DNA of 28,369 nucleotides from a virus. How positions within the stretch are numbered: the first letter of the stretch is position 1; each line of letters starts with the position of its first letter. The translations under genes and the position numbers were made by a program. The notes beneath the pieces were generated by a model. The model did no database searches, was not told where the DNA came from, and worked only from the letters and a program-made list of their open reading frames with translations. Of this stretch, positions 6,360 to 12,662 are shown piece after piece. The stretch is from IMG/VR virus record IMGVR_UViG_3300049841_000047, positions 1-28,369 of that record. One strand, 5' to 3'.

Positions 6360-6631
6360 TGGTCCACCCCCATCTTCTCGGCCAGTGCCCGCGTGATCCG
6401 CAGATCGCTCAGGCAGTGCGCCGCAATCGCCTCCCCTCGTGCGCGGGCCGTCTGTGCATCACTGGCGCAGCGCACCGGCACGCGCCGCTCAATGGCGGCA
6501 AGTGCCCGATTGATCGTGCGCGGGTGCACGCCGTATTCCCGTGCGAGATCAATCTTGCGCGGGAGCCGTTGCGTCATCGCGCGCACCGTCAGATCGACAA
6601 TGCGATCCATCACGCGGCCACTATGCGCCAC
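6356..6631 (-). CDS. Helix-turn-helix DNA-binding protein
   Basis: The protein has 91 residues from a GTG at 6631 that shares bases with the upstream stop (TAGTG); an ATG at 6610 would give 84. Residues about 25-48 read as a HTH, with KIDLAREYGVHPRTINRAL giving helix, turn and recognition helix. This resembles excisionase/MerR-like or resolvase-type HTHs. The remainder is a helical tail with two Cys. It lies just downstream of the exonuclease-annealase gene, so it could be a regulator or a recombination accessory protein. Confidence 0.55.
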   Translation of the reverse strand: MAHSGRVMDRIVDLTVRAMTQRLPRKIDLAREYGVHPRTINRALAAIERRVPVRCASDAQTARARGEAIAAHCLSDLRITRALAEKMGVDQ

Positions 6632-8124
6632 TAGTCGATCTCCTCAGGCGCATACAACCCGAAGGTCACCTCAGGCGCGACCAGCCGCGCCAACTTCGCC
6701 GAGGCCCTAGCCACAAGCATATCTGCGGGATACTTCGCCCACCCCGAGCCGGGCTTGACGAGCCCGGCGGCCTGCGCCTCGTCGATGGAATACGACAGGC
6801 TCATCTCCGGGTCATCACCGCGCTTCGCGATGAACGTGGCGCGCTGCGGCGTCCGCTCCGTGCACCGGAAGGACTTCACGAGCCCGCTCTTGAGGACCAG
6901 CGCGCGGATGGCGTCGGCCGCGAGCACCGGCTTGCCCTGCACGATGTGAAACGCGCGCAAGCTCGCCATCGCCTGCAACCCAAATTCGCGCCCGGCCATG
7001 ACCGTCATCAAGACGGACTGTGCGTTGCCGTAGGCACCGAACAGCCGCGAATCAAAGATGAATTTGGCTAGAACGCGCGCCTCGTCCAGCGAGCGCGGCT
7101 CAAGTTGCCGCTCCCATTCGAGCGGCGCGGCGGCGAGCACCTGCGCCGGCATAACGTGACGGGGCGTCAGCGAGACAGACGCCTCGGCCACGGTTGCGGC
7201 CTGTCGTGAGTCAGCCGGCGTCACCGACGACGGCGCGATGCGGTCATCGACCGACTGCGTGTCACGCACGGCCGCGTGACCATTGAAGGTGTCCGGCGTC
7301 GGCGGTGGCGTCAGCGCCTCGATCAAATCCTGTTGTGCATCAGTCATCGGTTCGTCTCCCTGAGCCACGCGCTCAGCCGCAATCTCCTCAAACGGTATCG
7401 GCACATCGGTCCGCATCTGCACTAGCGTCCGCACGTCATCGACGCGCGACTGAAAATCGCGCAGGCTCTTGGCGAGCCCCTCTGTGAACACGCGCGGGAA
7501 CTCATTTAGCGCGTAGTAAATACCCTCGATGGTCTCGTGCGCCTTCAGTAGCTCGGCCGCCCGCTTGGGGCCGATCCCGACCGCGCCCTTGATGTTGTCC
7601 GACGCATCTCCGACCAGTGTCAGATAGTCGGTCATCTGGTCCGGGCGCACGCCGAACTTGATGAGCACCTCCTGCGGGCCGATGATGGCGTTGTCGCGTA
7701 GGCTCTTGGCGGTGACGCGGTCGCCGATGAGCGCGAGCAAGTCCTTGTCGGCCGAGACAATCTGCACCTCGACTCCGGGCAGCGTTAGCGCGTGCGCCGT
7801 GGCGGACGCGATCACGTCGTCCGCCTCGAAGCCGAGCGCCTGCCAGATCGGAAATCCGTCTGCGCGCAGCGTTTCAATCGCGAGGGCCATCTGGTGATAG
7901 AGCGGCTCGCGGTCGGTCGCGTCACGCTGCGCCTTATAGGTGGGATCAAGGTCGCGGCGGAAACTCTTCTTGCTATCGACACAGATCGCCGTATGCGGCT
8001 GCGCTAGTTCGCGCACGCGCCGCACGGTGCCCTGGCTGACGGCGTCAGGGTTTGGGTTCACCGTCTCTGTGTGCCAGAGCGGATAGACAATCGACGAGAG
8101 ATCAATCAGGGTAATGGATGTCAT
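6631..8124 (-). CDS. Fusion of FEN-type 5'-3' exonuclease and RecT-type single-strand annealing protein
   Basis: The 497-residue protein joins two recombination enzymes. Residues 1-270 form a FEN/PIN-like 5'-3' exonuclease with D8, an [12 protein letters not shown] clamp/arch (56-67), EADD (100-103), SADKD (124-128) and GDASDN plus GIGPKRA (172-189), so the metal-binding acids look intact. A Pro/Ala/Thr-rich linker (about 271-335) follows. Residues 340-497 match Rec[44 protein letters not shown] (461-474) and FGLYAPEEI. Exonuclease would resect 5' ends and the annealase bind the exposed strand, as Red exo and Bet do as separate proteins. The ATG at 8124 is chosen for its ATGA overlap; a GTG at 8139 adds five residues. 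Both halves are one uninterrupted frame. Confidence 0.85.
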   Translation of the reverse strand: MTSITLIDLSSIVYPLWHTETVNPNPDAVSQGTVRRVRELAQPHTAICVDSKKSFRRDLDPTYKAQRDATDREPLYHQMALAIETLRADGFPIWQALGFEADDVIASATAHALTLPGVEVQIVSADKDLLALIGDRVTAKSLRDNAIIGPQEVLIKFGVRPDQMTDYLTLVGDASDNIKGAVGIGPKRAAELLKAHETIEGIYYALNEFPRVFTEGLAKSLRDFQSRVDDVRTLVQMRTDVPIPFEEIAAERVAQGDEPMTDAQQDLIEALTPPPTPDTFNGHAAVRDTQSVDDRIAPSSVTPADSRQAATVAEASVSLTPRHVMPAQVLAAAPLEWERQLEPRSLDEARVLAKFIFDSRLFGAYGNAQSVLMTVMAGREFGLQAMASLRAFHIVQGKPVLAADAIRALVLKSGLVKSFRCTERTPQRATFIAKRGDDPEMSLSYSIDEAQAAGLVKPGSGWAKYPADMLVARASAKLARLVAPEVTFGLYAPEEID

Positions 8125-8591
8125 GATCTCACCGGGCACGGGATGAGGCCCGCATCAAAGAAGTGAATAAACTGCTCCGCGCGCGGGCGCAGCAGCGCCG
8201 GCACACCGGAGATGCCAGCGCACGAGAAGGTCCAGGCCATGGGGCAGTTCTCCCATGTATGGCACGTCCAGTGCGCAGCGGCCCCGTCGAGCGGCTGCCC
8301 ACCGGCCGTTAACAGCGCCGGCACCACGTCCGCGAGATAGGCCTCCCATCTCTCCCCGGTTGGTAGGTAGGCCCCGCGTAGGTCGGCCCCGCCCAGGTCG
8401 GCCCCGCGTAGGTTGGCCCCGCCCAGGTTGGCCCCGCCCAGGTTGGCCCTGCCCAGGTTGGCCCTGCCCAGGTTGGCCCCGCGTAGGTAGGCCCCGCCCA
8501 GGTCGGCCCCGCGTAGGTTGGCCTTCTGCGCTGCAACATCACCAGTCCAGATCAATGAGCCGTTGATATGCAGGATCGTGTAGGTATTCAT
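8121..8591 (-). CDS. Pentapeptide-repeat protein
   Basis: The 156-residue protein has eleven consecutive A(N/D/Y)LxG-type pentapeptides (residues 24-78), which should form about three turns of a right-handed quadrilateral beta-helix. The repeats start after a short strand-rich N-terminus ([14 protein letters not shown]). The C-terminal region (79-156) is a distinct domain with several Cys and Trp ([11 protein letters not shown]) and ends [10 protein letters not shown], a pattern I recall in other phage pentapeptide proteins. Pentapeptide proteins can mimic DNA (MfpA, Qnr) and shield gyrase, but the repeat stretch here is short and the role is open. It is translationally coupled to the exonuclease-annealase gene. 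Confidence 0.8.
   Translation of the reverse strand: MNTYTILHINGSLIWTGDVAAQKANLRGADLGGAYLRGANLGRANLGRANLGGANLGGANLRGADLGGADLRGAYLPTGERWEAYLADVVPALLTAGGQPLDGAAAHWTCHTWENCPMAWTFSCAGISGVPALLRPRAEQFIHFFDAGLIPCPVRS
8366..8515 (-). repeat. Ten tandem 15-bp repeats coding the pentapeptide stretch
   Basis: Ten 15-base units run in register on the + strand, of the form GGTyGGCCCCGCGTA or GGTTGGCCCyGCCCA, with an eleventh degenerate unit after 8515. Several adjacent units are identical, including the pairs at 8411/8426 and 8441/8456. The near-identity at silent positions suggests recent unit duplication rather than old divergence. Unit number could change without breaking the frame. Confidence 0.85.
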
Positions 8592-8594
8592 TTG

Positions 8595-8858
8595 CTAGAC
8601 CTCTGTCGGCACGCTGAGCGGGTCATACTCCGGCCAGCCCTCGGCCGGGTCGGTGTCGGTGTCGTGCGAGCAAAAGCCGTGGTGCTCGCCGTCGGGCATG
8701 CCGCACTGCTCGCAGCGGCCTTGTTCATCGTCCCAGTCGGCGGCATGCTCATGGCACAGCGGCTCGCCGAGCCGGGTGGTGTCGGCGGTGCCACCGCAGT
8801 CGGCGCAGCGGGCGGTAAACTCTCGGGTGTCGCTGCCGGCGTAGTAGGTGGCGTCCAT
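8595..8858 (-). CDS. Cys/His-rich zinc-binding protein
   Basis: This 87-residue acidic protein has CADC (18-21), a Cys-His pair (CHEH, 35-38) and CEQC (49-52) with later His and Cys. The spacing fits two zinc sites of ribbon or treble-clef type. It is the second gene of the leftward operon, with its ATG overlapping the previous stop (TAATG). High Asp/Glu content argues against direct DNA binding and suggests a protein partner. No family is recognised. Confidence 0.6.
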   Translation of the reverse strand: MDATYYAGSDTREFTARCADCGGTADTTRLGEPLCHEHAADWDDEQGRCEQCGMPDGEHHGFCSHDTDTDPAEGWPEYDPLSVPTEV

Positions 8859-9124
8859 TAGCGCACCCCTCGCCAGCGCGGATTACGGGCGCGCTGCGCC
8901 TCATCATAGCGGCGAAGCCGGGCATGCCGACGGATGACCTGTGGCAGAGTGTCCGGGCTTGCGGTCAGCGTGTCGCCGAAGGTATAGAGCCGTCGGCAGA
9001 CCTGGCGATCACGCCCGTGCTCATCCGTAAAGTATACGTAGTCCCCACGTAGAAAAAATGTCCACGCGCGCGGGGTGTCGGCATCGTCGCTGAGTAGGGC
9101 GGTGTGGAATGTGTATGTGGTCAT
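8858..9124 (-). CDS. First gene of the leftward operon, hypothetical
   Basis: The 88-residue protein starts at ATG 9124 with GGGGGAG upstream. Longer forms in the same frame would extend into the promoter and are rejected. Residues 1-50 look strand-rich (TYTFHTALL, WTFFLRGDYVYFTD) and 50-88 are basic and helical. As the promoter-proximal early gene it is expected to be expressed first. A regulator or host-takeover role is possible, but no domain is recognised. Confidence 0.55.
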   Translation of the reverse strand: MTTYTFHTALLSDDADTPRAWTFFLRGDYVYFTDEHGRDRQVCRRLYTFGDTLTASPDTLPQVIRRHARLRRYDEAQRARNPRWRGVR

Positions 9125-9146
9125 GTGCTCCCCCTTGACGAAACCC

Positions 9147-9175
9147 AGCATAGCAACGGCAGAATAGGTTGTCAA
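9147..9175 (-). promoter_or_regulatory. Leftward early promoter
   Basis: On the - strand a perfect -35 (TTGACA, 9175-9170) is followed after 17 bases by TATGCT (9152-9147), matching four of six -10 positions. Transcription should start near 9140, giving a short leader before ATG 9124 and its GGGGGAG site. Spacing and composition fit a sigma-70 promoter for the whole 9124-3092 operon. Confidence 0.7.
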
Positions 9176-9198
9176 GCGGATTTGTAAATTATTTGATC

Positions 9199-9228
9199 TT
9201 GACATTCCAAAATCATCCGGTGTAGGCT
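9199..9228 (+). promoter_or_regulatory. Rightward early promoter, possibly giving a leaderless mRNA
   Basis: A perfect -35 TTGACA (9199-9204) is followed after 18 bases by TAGGCT (9223-9228), which matches three of six -10 positions. The expected start site falls at about 9234-9236, on the ATG at 9235. No purine-rich ribosome site is present before that ATG. A palindromic AAATTATTT (9186-9194) lies between the two divergent promoters and is a candidate operator core. Confidence 0.6.
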
Positions 9229-9234
9229 GACGGT

Positions 9235-9447
9235 ATGCCTACCCGCACACAGACCCGCACGGGGCAACCCGTCGATCCGATCGCTGTCTTGCTCCAGATG
9301 CAGGCCAAGGTCGGCACGCGCCGCGCCCTGGCCGCACAGCTCGGGCTGAGCGGCGCCTACCTCTCCGACATCATGAATGGCCGGCGTGATGTCAACGCGC
9401 GCCTACTGGACAAGCTCGGCCTGATGCGCGTGGTGGTGCAGAAATGA
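9235..9447 (+). CDS. Cro/CI-type HTH regulator
   Basis: The 70-residue protein contains a Cro/C1-type HTH at residues 29-51, with RALAAQLGLS as the first helix and turn, then YLSDIMNGRR as the recognition helix. A short LLDKLGL helix and a VVVQ strand close the fold. It has no CI-type cleavage or dimerisation domain, so Cro is the better comparison. It is the first rightward gene after a divergent promoter pair, where it probably controls both directions. Expression may be leaderless, as for lambda cI from PRM. Confidence 0.75.
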   Translation: MPTRTQTRTGQPVDPIAVLLQMQAKVGTRRALAAQLGLSGAYLSDIMNGRRDVNARLLDKLGLMRVVVQK

Positions 9448-9704
9448 GCGCGCCGCTGGCGGGGGTGCGCTGCCACCATGGCATTCTCCGGCGCCACTGC
9501 GAGGCGTGCGACCTCGCGGATCGGCTGGACATGGCGGAACAGCACATCGAAGCCTTACAGGTGGAGCGCCGAGAGATTGAAGCCCTCGTGCAAGCACTCG
9601 TCATTGACGCCAATCGGCTATGTGATCGGCAACTCGGCGGCACCTATGGAGAGGATTGCCGTCGGTCGCTGGCGCGAGTCAAGGCGCTGATGAAGTGGTC
9701 ATGA
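9444..9704 (+). CDS. Cys/His motif plus coiled-coil protein
   Basis: The 86-residue protein overlaps both neighbours by 4 bases. It begins with a compact Cys/His group (C10, H11, H12, H18, C19, C22) that could bind one zinc. Residues 26-60 form a strong coiled coil (DMAEQHIEALQVERREIEAL). A C-terminal helical part has two more Cys. The combination suggests a dimeric adaptor; no family is recognised. Confidence 0.5.
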   Translation: MSAPLAGVRCHHGILRRHCEACDLADRLDMAEQHIEALQVERREIEALVQALVIDANRLCDRQLGGTYGEDCRRSLARVKALMKWS

Positions 9705-10072
9705 TGCAAGCGCCCCTGCTCCCCTACCGCCGTCGCCCGGTGCGCACGCTGGCCGATGATGTCGCAATCTTACTGCTCGCGCTAAAGGGCCGCGGCTGGG
9801 TCACGCGGAAGCAGTTAATCGCTCCGCCGTGGGGTGGCCGTAACCCATATCTGCTCGCGGTCTCAGGTGATGAAACGCGCCGCTGGACCGAGCGCCACTT
9901 TCGCGCCGTGGCCGAAGCGAGCGCGGGCCGCATCCTCGGTGGGAATCGGGGGTATTGTCTGACGGCCGAGGCCAGCGTTGAGGACATTACCCATGTCGAG
10001 AACGCCCTACGCAGCCAGGCGCGCAAGATGATCGCGCGTAGCATCCAGATTCGGAAGGCGCGGAATGCGTAA
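9701..10072 (+). CDS. Winged-helix-like phage regulator/replication accessory protein
   Basis: The start is ATG 9701 (overlapping the upstream stop) or the adjacent ATG 9704. The 123-residue product reads as a winged helix: LADDVAILLLALKG, then GWVTRKQL as a second helix, RRWTERHFRAVAEAS as a recognition-type helix, and GGNRGYCLT as the wing. A helical C-terminus (AVE-type, NALRSQARKMIARSIQI) follows. I recall similar proteins in early regions of other phages, where they lack an assigned function. DNA binding is a fair inference. Confidence 0.55.
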   Translation: MMQAPLLPYRRRPVRTLADDVAILLLALKGRGWVTRKQLIAPPWGGRNPYLLAVSGDETRRWTERHFRAVAEASAGRILGGNRGYCLTAEASVEDITHVENALRSQARKMIARSIQIRKARNA

Positions 10073-10283
10073 ATGTACCTGTTGGCTCGGCGATCCTACG
10101 GCGACATCAGGATCATCGATCGCGCGGATGGCGTGTGCGGTGCATGGCGACCACGCAAGACGCGCGTGTGAACATCTGTTGAGGCGCAGTGACGGAACAC
10201 AACGCCCGGATCGAATGGTCTGCCCTGAATGCGGTGATGCGTGGTGTGATGCGTGTGGCCATCCCTGGCCGGAAGGCACGTAA
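10065..10283 (+). CDS. Cys-rich zinc-ribbon protein
   Basis: This 72-residue protein has CTC near the start, C24 and C35, then a clear ribbon at the end: CPEC (53-56) and CDAC (61-64) with a following His. The gene overlaps the previous one by 8 bases and ends in TAATG with the next. It is one of many small zinc proteins in this block. Function unknown. Confidence 0.5.
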   Translation: MRKCTCWLGDPTATSGSSIARMACAVHGDHARRACEHLLRRSDGTQRPDRMVCPECGDAWCDACGHPWPEGT

Positions 10284-10681
10284 TGCCTGAACGGCCACGA
10301 CTCTATCACTACTGCTGCCGCCATTCGGCCGTGACGATCACCACGCGCGGATTCTTGCGGCCGAATCCGGCCTATGTCGAACTGATCGGCGCGCCGCTCG
10401 TGTGGCTAACCGATCAAGCAGTGCCGGACCGTGAAGGGCTCGGCCTCACCTCGCATCTGCAACCGTGCGATCGGCTGCAGTATCAATACGTGGCCGATGC
10501 CACCTATGCGGAGCCGTGGCTATCCTCAGCGCTGCGTGCGGCGATTGCGCATGAGGAGGGGTTCGATGGATTCGAAGAGGGGCGCCGGCCTGAGACGTGG
10601 TGGATTAGCCAACGGCCAGTCTGGGCCGTGCAAAACAGGGGCTATCGTGCGCCTGGCCAGAAGGCGCGCAATGCCTCGTAA
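10283..10681 (+). CDS. Uncharacterised phage protein, possible ADP-ribosyltransferase-like fold
   Basis: The 132-residue protein starts at ATG 10283 (TAATG overlap). Its N-terminus (LYHYCCRHSAVTITTRGFLRPNP) reads as H-Y-x followed by a helix and a strand, a pattern seen in several ART-type toxins and Tpt1/DarT-like proteins. VWLTD and LGLTS follow, then WWIS and VWAV strands near the C-terminus. I recall related proteins in actinobacterial and other phages annotated only as hypothetical. A catalytic Glu cannot be placed with confidence. The enzyme idea is a hypothesis; that it is a real conserved gene is more secure. Confidence 0.55.
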   Translation: MPERPRLYHYCCRHSAVTITTRGFLRPNPAYVELIGAPLVWLTDQAVPDREGLGLTSHLQPCDRLQYQYVADATYAEPWLSSALRAAIAHEEGFDGFEEGRRPETWWISQRPVWAVQNRGYRAPGQKARNAS

Positions 10682-11018
10682 GCCCGCCGCGCCGAAGGTG
10701 CCGCGCGTGCGTCACGCGAAGTACGGCGCGATGCCCACAGTGGTGGACGGCGTCAGGTTCGCCAGTCGCAAGGAGGCCAGGCGCTATCAGGTGCTGCTGA
10801 CGTGGCAGCGCGCGCATCTAATCAGTGAACTCGAACTCCAACCACCGTTTCGGCTGGTGGTCAACGGCATCGGCGTCGGCACCTATCGGGCCGATTTTGC
10901 CTATCTGGTCGATGGGCGGCAGGTGGTGGAGGATGTGAAGGGCGTGCGCACCCCGGTCTACCGGCTCAAGAAAAGAATGGTCGAAGCCCAATACGGCATC
11001 GAGATCATCGAGGTGTGA
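10671..11018 (+). CDS. DUF1064-like nuclease candidate
   Basis: The 115-residue protein starts at ATG 10671, overlapping the previous stop by 11 bases. It has the hallmarks of the DUF1064 phage family: DGVRFASRKEARRYQ, then LELQPPFRLVV, YRADFAYLVDG and VVEDVKG. The E in the SRKEARRY helix, D in YRADF, and the ED-x-K of VVEDVKG match a PD-(D/E)xK nuclease core. Family members sit in phage replication regions and are thought to be Holliday-junction or related endonucleases. The nuclease fold is strongly suggested; the substrate is unknown. Confidence 0.75.
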   Translation: MPRKPAAPKVPRVRHAKYGAMPTVVDGVRFASRKEARRYQVLLTWQRAHLISELELQPPFRLVVNGIGVGTYRADFAYLVDGRQVVEDVKGVRTPVYRLKKRMVEAQYGIEIIEV

Positions 11019-11020
11019 CC

Positions 11021-11353
11021 ATGATCAGACATACACCCGCCGAACTCCGCGCGCAGCGCGACGAGTGCGCGCGGATCAAGTCATTCCTGAGGCGCAAGGG
11101 GTCGAGCGCGGGCTGTTCCCTGCGCGATGCGACCACCTACGCGGAAGCGGCGGCGCTGATCGATGCCTACTTGGAGGCGCTCGAGGCGGTGCATGGGGAG
11201 ACTGGCTACGGACGAACAGCCGTCGTGCATGGTCAGACGTGCGTGAAACAGCAGCACGCGCTCGGCGGCGCGTATCTGCATAGTGCGGTGGACGATTCGC
11301 CCTACGATGTGGACGGCTGTCGCTACTGCGGTCGGTGTCATCAGGCGCTGTGA
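11021..11353 (+). CDS. Hypothetical protein with Cys-rich end
   Basis: The protein has 110 residues from ATG 11021 (GAGGTG upstream); a GTG at 11015 overlapping the previous stop is the alternative. The N-terminal half is helical and charged (TPAELRAQRDECARIKSFLRR). The C-terminus ends with C-x2-C-x2-C-type spacing (CRYCGRCH), probably with an earlier Cys/His completing a zinc site. No family is recognised. Confidence 0.45.
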   Translation: MIRHTPAELRAQRDECARIKSFLRRKGSSAGCSLRDATTYAEAAALIDAYLEALEAVHGETGYGRTAVVHGQTCVKQQHALGGAYLHSAVDDSPYDVDGCRYCGRCHQAL

Positions 11354-11354
11354 T

Positions 11355-11642
11355 ATGGGCTACTTTCCGAACGGATCATCGGGCATGGACTACGAAGCGC
11401 GGTACTGCTCGAAGTGCGTGCACCAAGGCACTGAGGACAACGGCTGTCCGGTGATGGACCTGCACCTGCTCTACAACTACGACCAGCACAAGAAACCATC
11501 GACCAAGGCTGCGCTGGAGAGTCTGATCCCGCGCGAGGGCGTCGAGAACGGACGATGCCGGATGTTCTGGTCGCGCACACATGGGCCGCGCGATGGCGGG
11601 GAGCCCGTACCGGCGCCGCTCCAGATCGTGAGGGCCGCATGA
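11355..11642 (+). CDS. Hypothetical Cys-containing protein
   Basis: The start is ATG 11355, one base after the previous stop. The 95-residue protein has CSKC at about residues 17-20, CPVMDLH at 30-36 and C67 (GRCRMF). I recall similar proteins with MGYFPNG...YCxxCxH starts in other phages. C17, C20, C30 and H23 could hold a metal. Function unknown. Confidence 0.55.
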   Translation: MGYFPNGSSGMDYEARYCSKCVHQGTEDNGCPVMDLHLLYNYDQHKKPSTKAALESLIPREGVENGRCRMFWSRTHGPRDGGEPVPAPLQIVRAA

Positions 11643-11836
11643 CCACCACAGCCTATCGGCGCACATGGAAGCACCAACAACGCTGCGCGAAGTGTGGGCG
11701 GTTCTTCGCGTCCGACTGCGACTATGACGACTACTGCCGCACGTGCTCCTACGACGTGGCCGCAGAGCAACGACATCGTGAGGAGCAGCAACGCCGTTTT
11801 CGCGCGCTGGTCTATGGGTCGTGGAGGCAAGAATGA
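11639..11836 (+). CDS. Zinc-finger microprotein
   Basis: The 65-residue product, coupled by ATGA, has CAKC (15-18) and, after 16 residues, CRTC (34-37), a zinc-ribbon layout. It then runs into a charged helix rich in Gln, Arg and Glu (EQRHREEQQRRF). It is likely to bind zinc and perhaps nucleic acid; no specific family is assigned. Confidence 0.55.
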   Translation: MTTTAYRRTWKHQQRCAKCGRFFASDCDYDDYCRTCSYDVAAEQRHREEQQRRFRALVYGSWRQE

Positions 11837-12051
11837 TTCCAAACGATACCGATATTGAAGGGACGCCGGAATTCGAACTACTGAAGGCACGCGTGCGGCA
11901 GTTGGAGTCAGAACTCGTACAACTGCGCGTGGCAGCCTTTGACTTTTACGCGATGGTGGCCGGTGAATCGCCGTCATTGCTCGAAGACGATATCAACGCG
12001 AGTCGTCTTGCTCACGCGCTGGATATTGTGCGCCGCGAGGAGTGGTCGTGA
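11833..12051 (+). CDS. Hypothetical helical protein
   Basis: ATG 11833 overlaps the previous stop and follows GGAGG; the GTG at 11821 is less likely. The 72-residue product is acidic and helical, with a probable coiled coil (EFELLKARVRQLESELVQL, about residues 12-32). The end codons provide GAGGAG for the following gene. Function unknown. Confidence 0.5.
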   Translation: MIPNDTDIEGTPEFELLKARVRQLESELVQLRVAAFDFYAMVAGESPSLLEDDINASRLAHALDIVRREEWS

Positions 12052-12308
12052 TAACGCGCGTGAAGCGCCTCGGGTCCGTAATGCACAAGACCTTTCAGCA
12101 CTGCATCTGCGCCGATCCGGAACACTGCCGCGAGCGCGTGCCAGGCTATATCTGTAAGGCGTGTGTGGCGTGTCAGGGTACCGGGCTGGAAGATTCAGGC
12201 GGGGTCACGCCGTGGGGCGCCGGTATCGATGTGCCGTGTTCGATGTGCTGTGATCCAGACCAGCGCGAGGGCTGTGATGACTACGAATCTAAAGACACAG
12301 ACAGCTAG
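12048..12308 (+). CDS. CxxC-rich (DnaJ-zinc-finger-like) protein
   Basis: The GTG at 12048 overlaps the previous stop and has GAGGAG five bases upstream. The 86-residue product has many Cys residues, including CKACVACQGTG (about 37-47), which matches a DnaJ CxxCxGxG half-motif, and a later CSMCCD. This type of motif binds zinc and contacts proteins in chaperones and phage single-strand/replication factors. Only one full CxxCxGxG is seen, so it is not a DnaJ domain proper. Its C-terminus overlaps the next gene. Confidence 0.5.
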   Translation: MITRVKRLGSVMHKTFQHCICADPEHCRERVPGYICKACVACQGTGLEDSGGVTPWGAGIDVPCSMCCDPDQREGCDDYESKDTDS

Positions 12309-12411
12309 TCTCGGCATCCGTGAATATCGCAACGGTCGATTGATGCACACATGTCGTCGACCGCGCAACGAATGCTACTGTCGGCCTGATTCAGATGAGC
12401 CGCCATTTTGA
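12277..12411 (+). CDS. 44-residue microprotein
   Basis: The ATG lies within the end of the previous gene, in another frame. The product ends HTCRRPRNECYCRPDSDEPPF, with three Cys and one His that could hold zinc. The overlap is long for this operon (32 bases), so confidence is moderate. No family is recognised. Confidence 0.35.
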   Translation: MTTNLKTQTASLGIREYRNGRLMHTCRRPRNECYCRPDSDEPPF

Positions 12412-12475
12412 CATCACCATTGACAATCTCACCATTGATGGGAACACCTATACCGGTCTTCATCATGACAAATGA
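12395..12475 (+). CDS. 26-residue microprotein
   Basis: This ORF begins at ATG 12395 and ends by overlapping the next ATG. The sequence (MSRHFDITIDNLTIDGNTYT, then GLHHDK) alternates hydrophobic and polar residues and looks like a beta-hairpin. Low-complexity artefacts rarely give such a balanced strand pattern. It overlaps both neighbours in different frames, so either it or the 44-residue ORF may be non-coding. Confidence 0.35.
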   Translation: MSRHFDITIDNLTIDGNTYTGLHHDK

Positions 12476-12662
12476 GACCCGCCGCAACAGCCTCGGCACC
12501 GTGCTGCCGCCCCGCCAGCCGGACCCGCGCACCTACTGTGAGCGCCAGGCCCCGAATACCGTGGTGGTCTGCGCTCGCTGCGGCACCGAGGCGCATGCGC
12601 GCGTGATCTGGCCGCAGATGCGCTGGCCGCAGCCATGGCTGTGCTCGCGGTGCGCGCGATGA
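12465..12662 (+). CDS. Zinc-ribbon protein
   Basis: ATG 12465 is preferred; a TTG at 12408 would extend the frame over the 26-residue ORF. The 65-residue product has CARC (about 36-39) and a C-terminal CSRC (61-64), spaced as in a zinc ribbon, with Trp and Pro around the second knuckle. Its stop overlaps the methyltransferase start (ATGA). Function unknown. Confidence 0.5.
   Translation: MTNETRRNSLGTVLPPRQPDPRTYCERQAPNTVVVCARCGTEAHARVIWPQMRWPQPWLCSRCAR

Noticed and set aside
8255-8566. Rightward ORF of 103 codons opposite the pentapeptide gene, rich in [11 protein letters not shown]
   Set aside because: It is the complement of the 15-bp repeats, has no ribosome site and is isolated inside a leftward operon.
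9124-9205. Longer start for the first leftward gene, adding about 27 residues
   Set aside because: The extension runs through the -10 and -35 boxes of the leftward promoter, while ATG 9124 has a strong GGGGGAG site.
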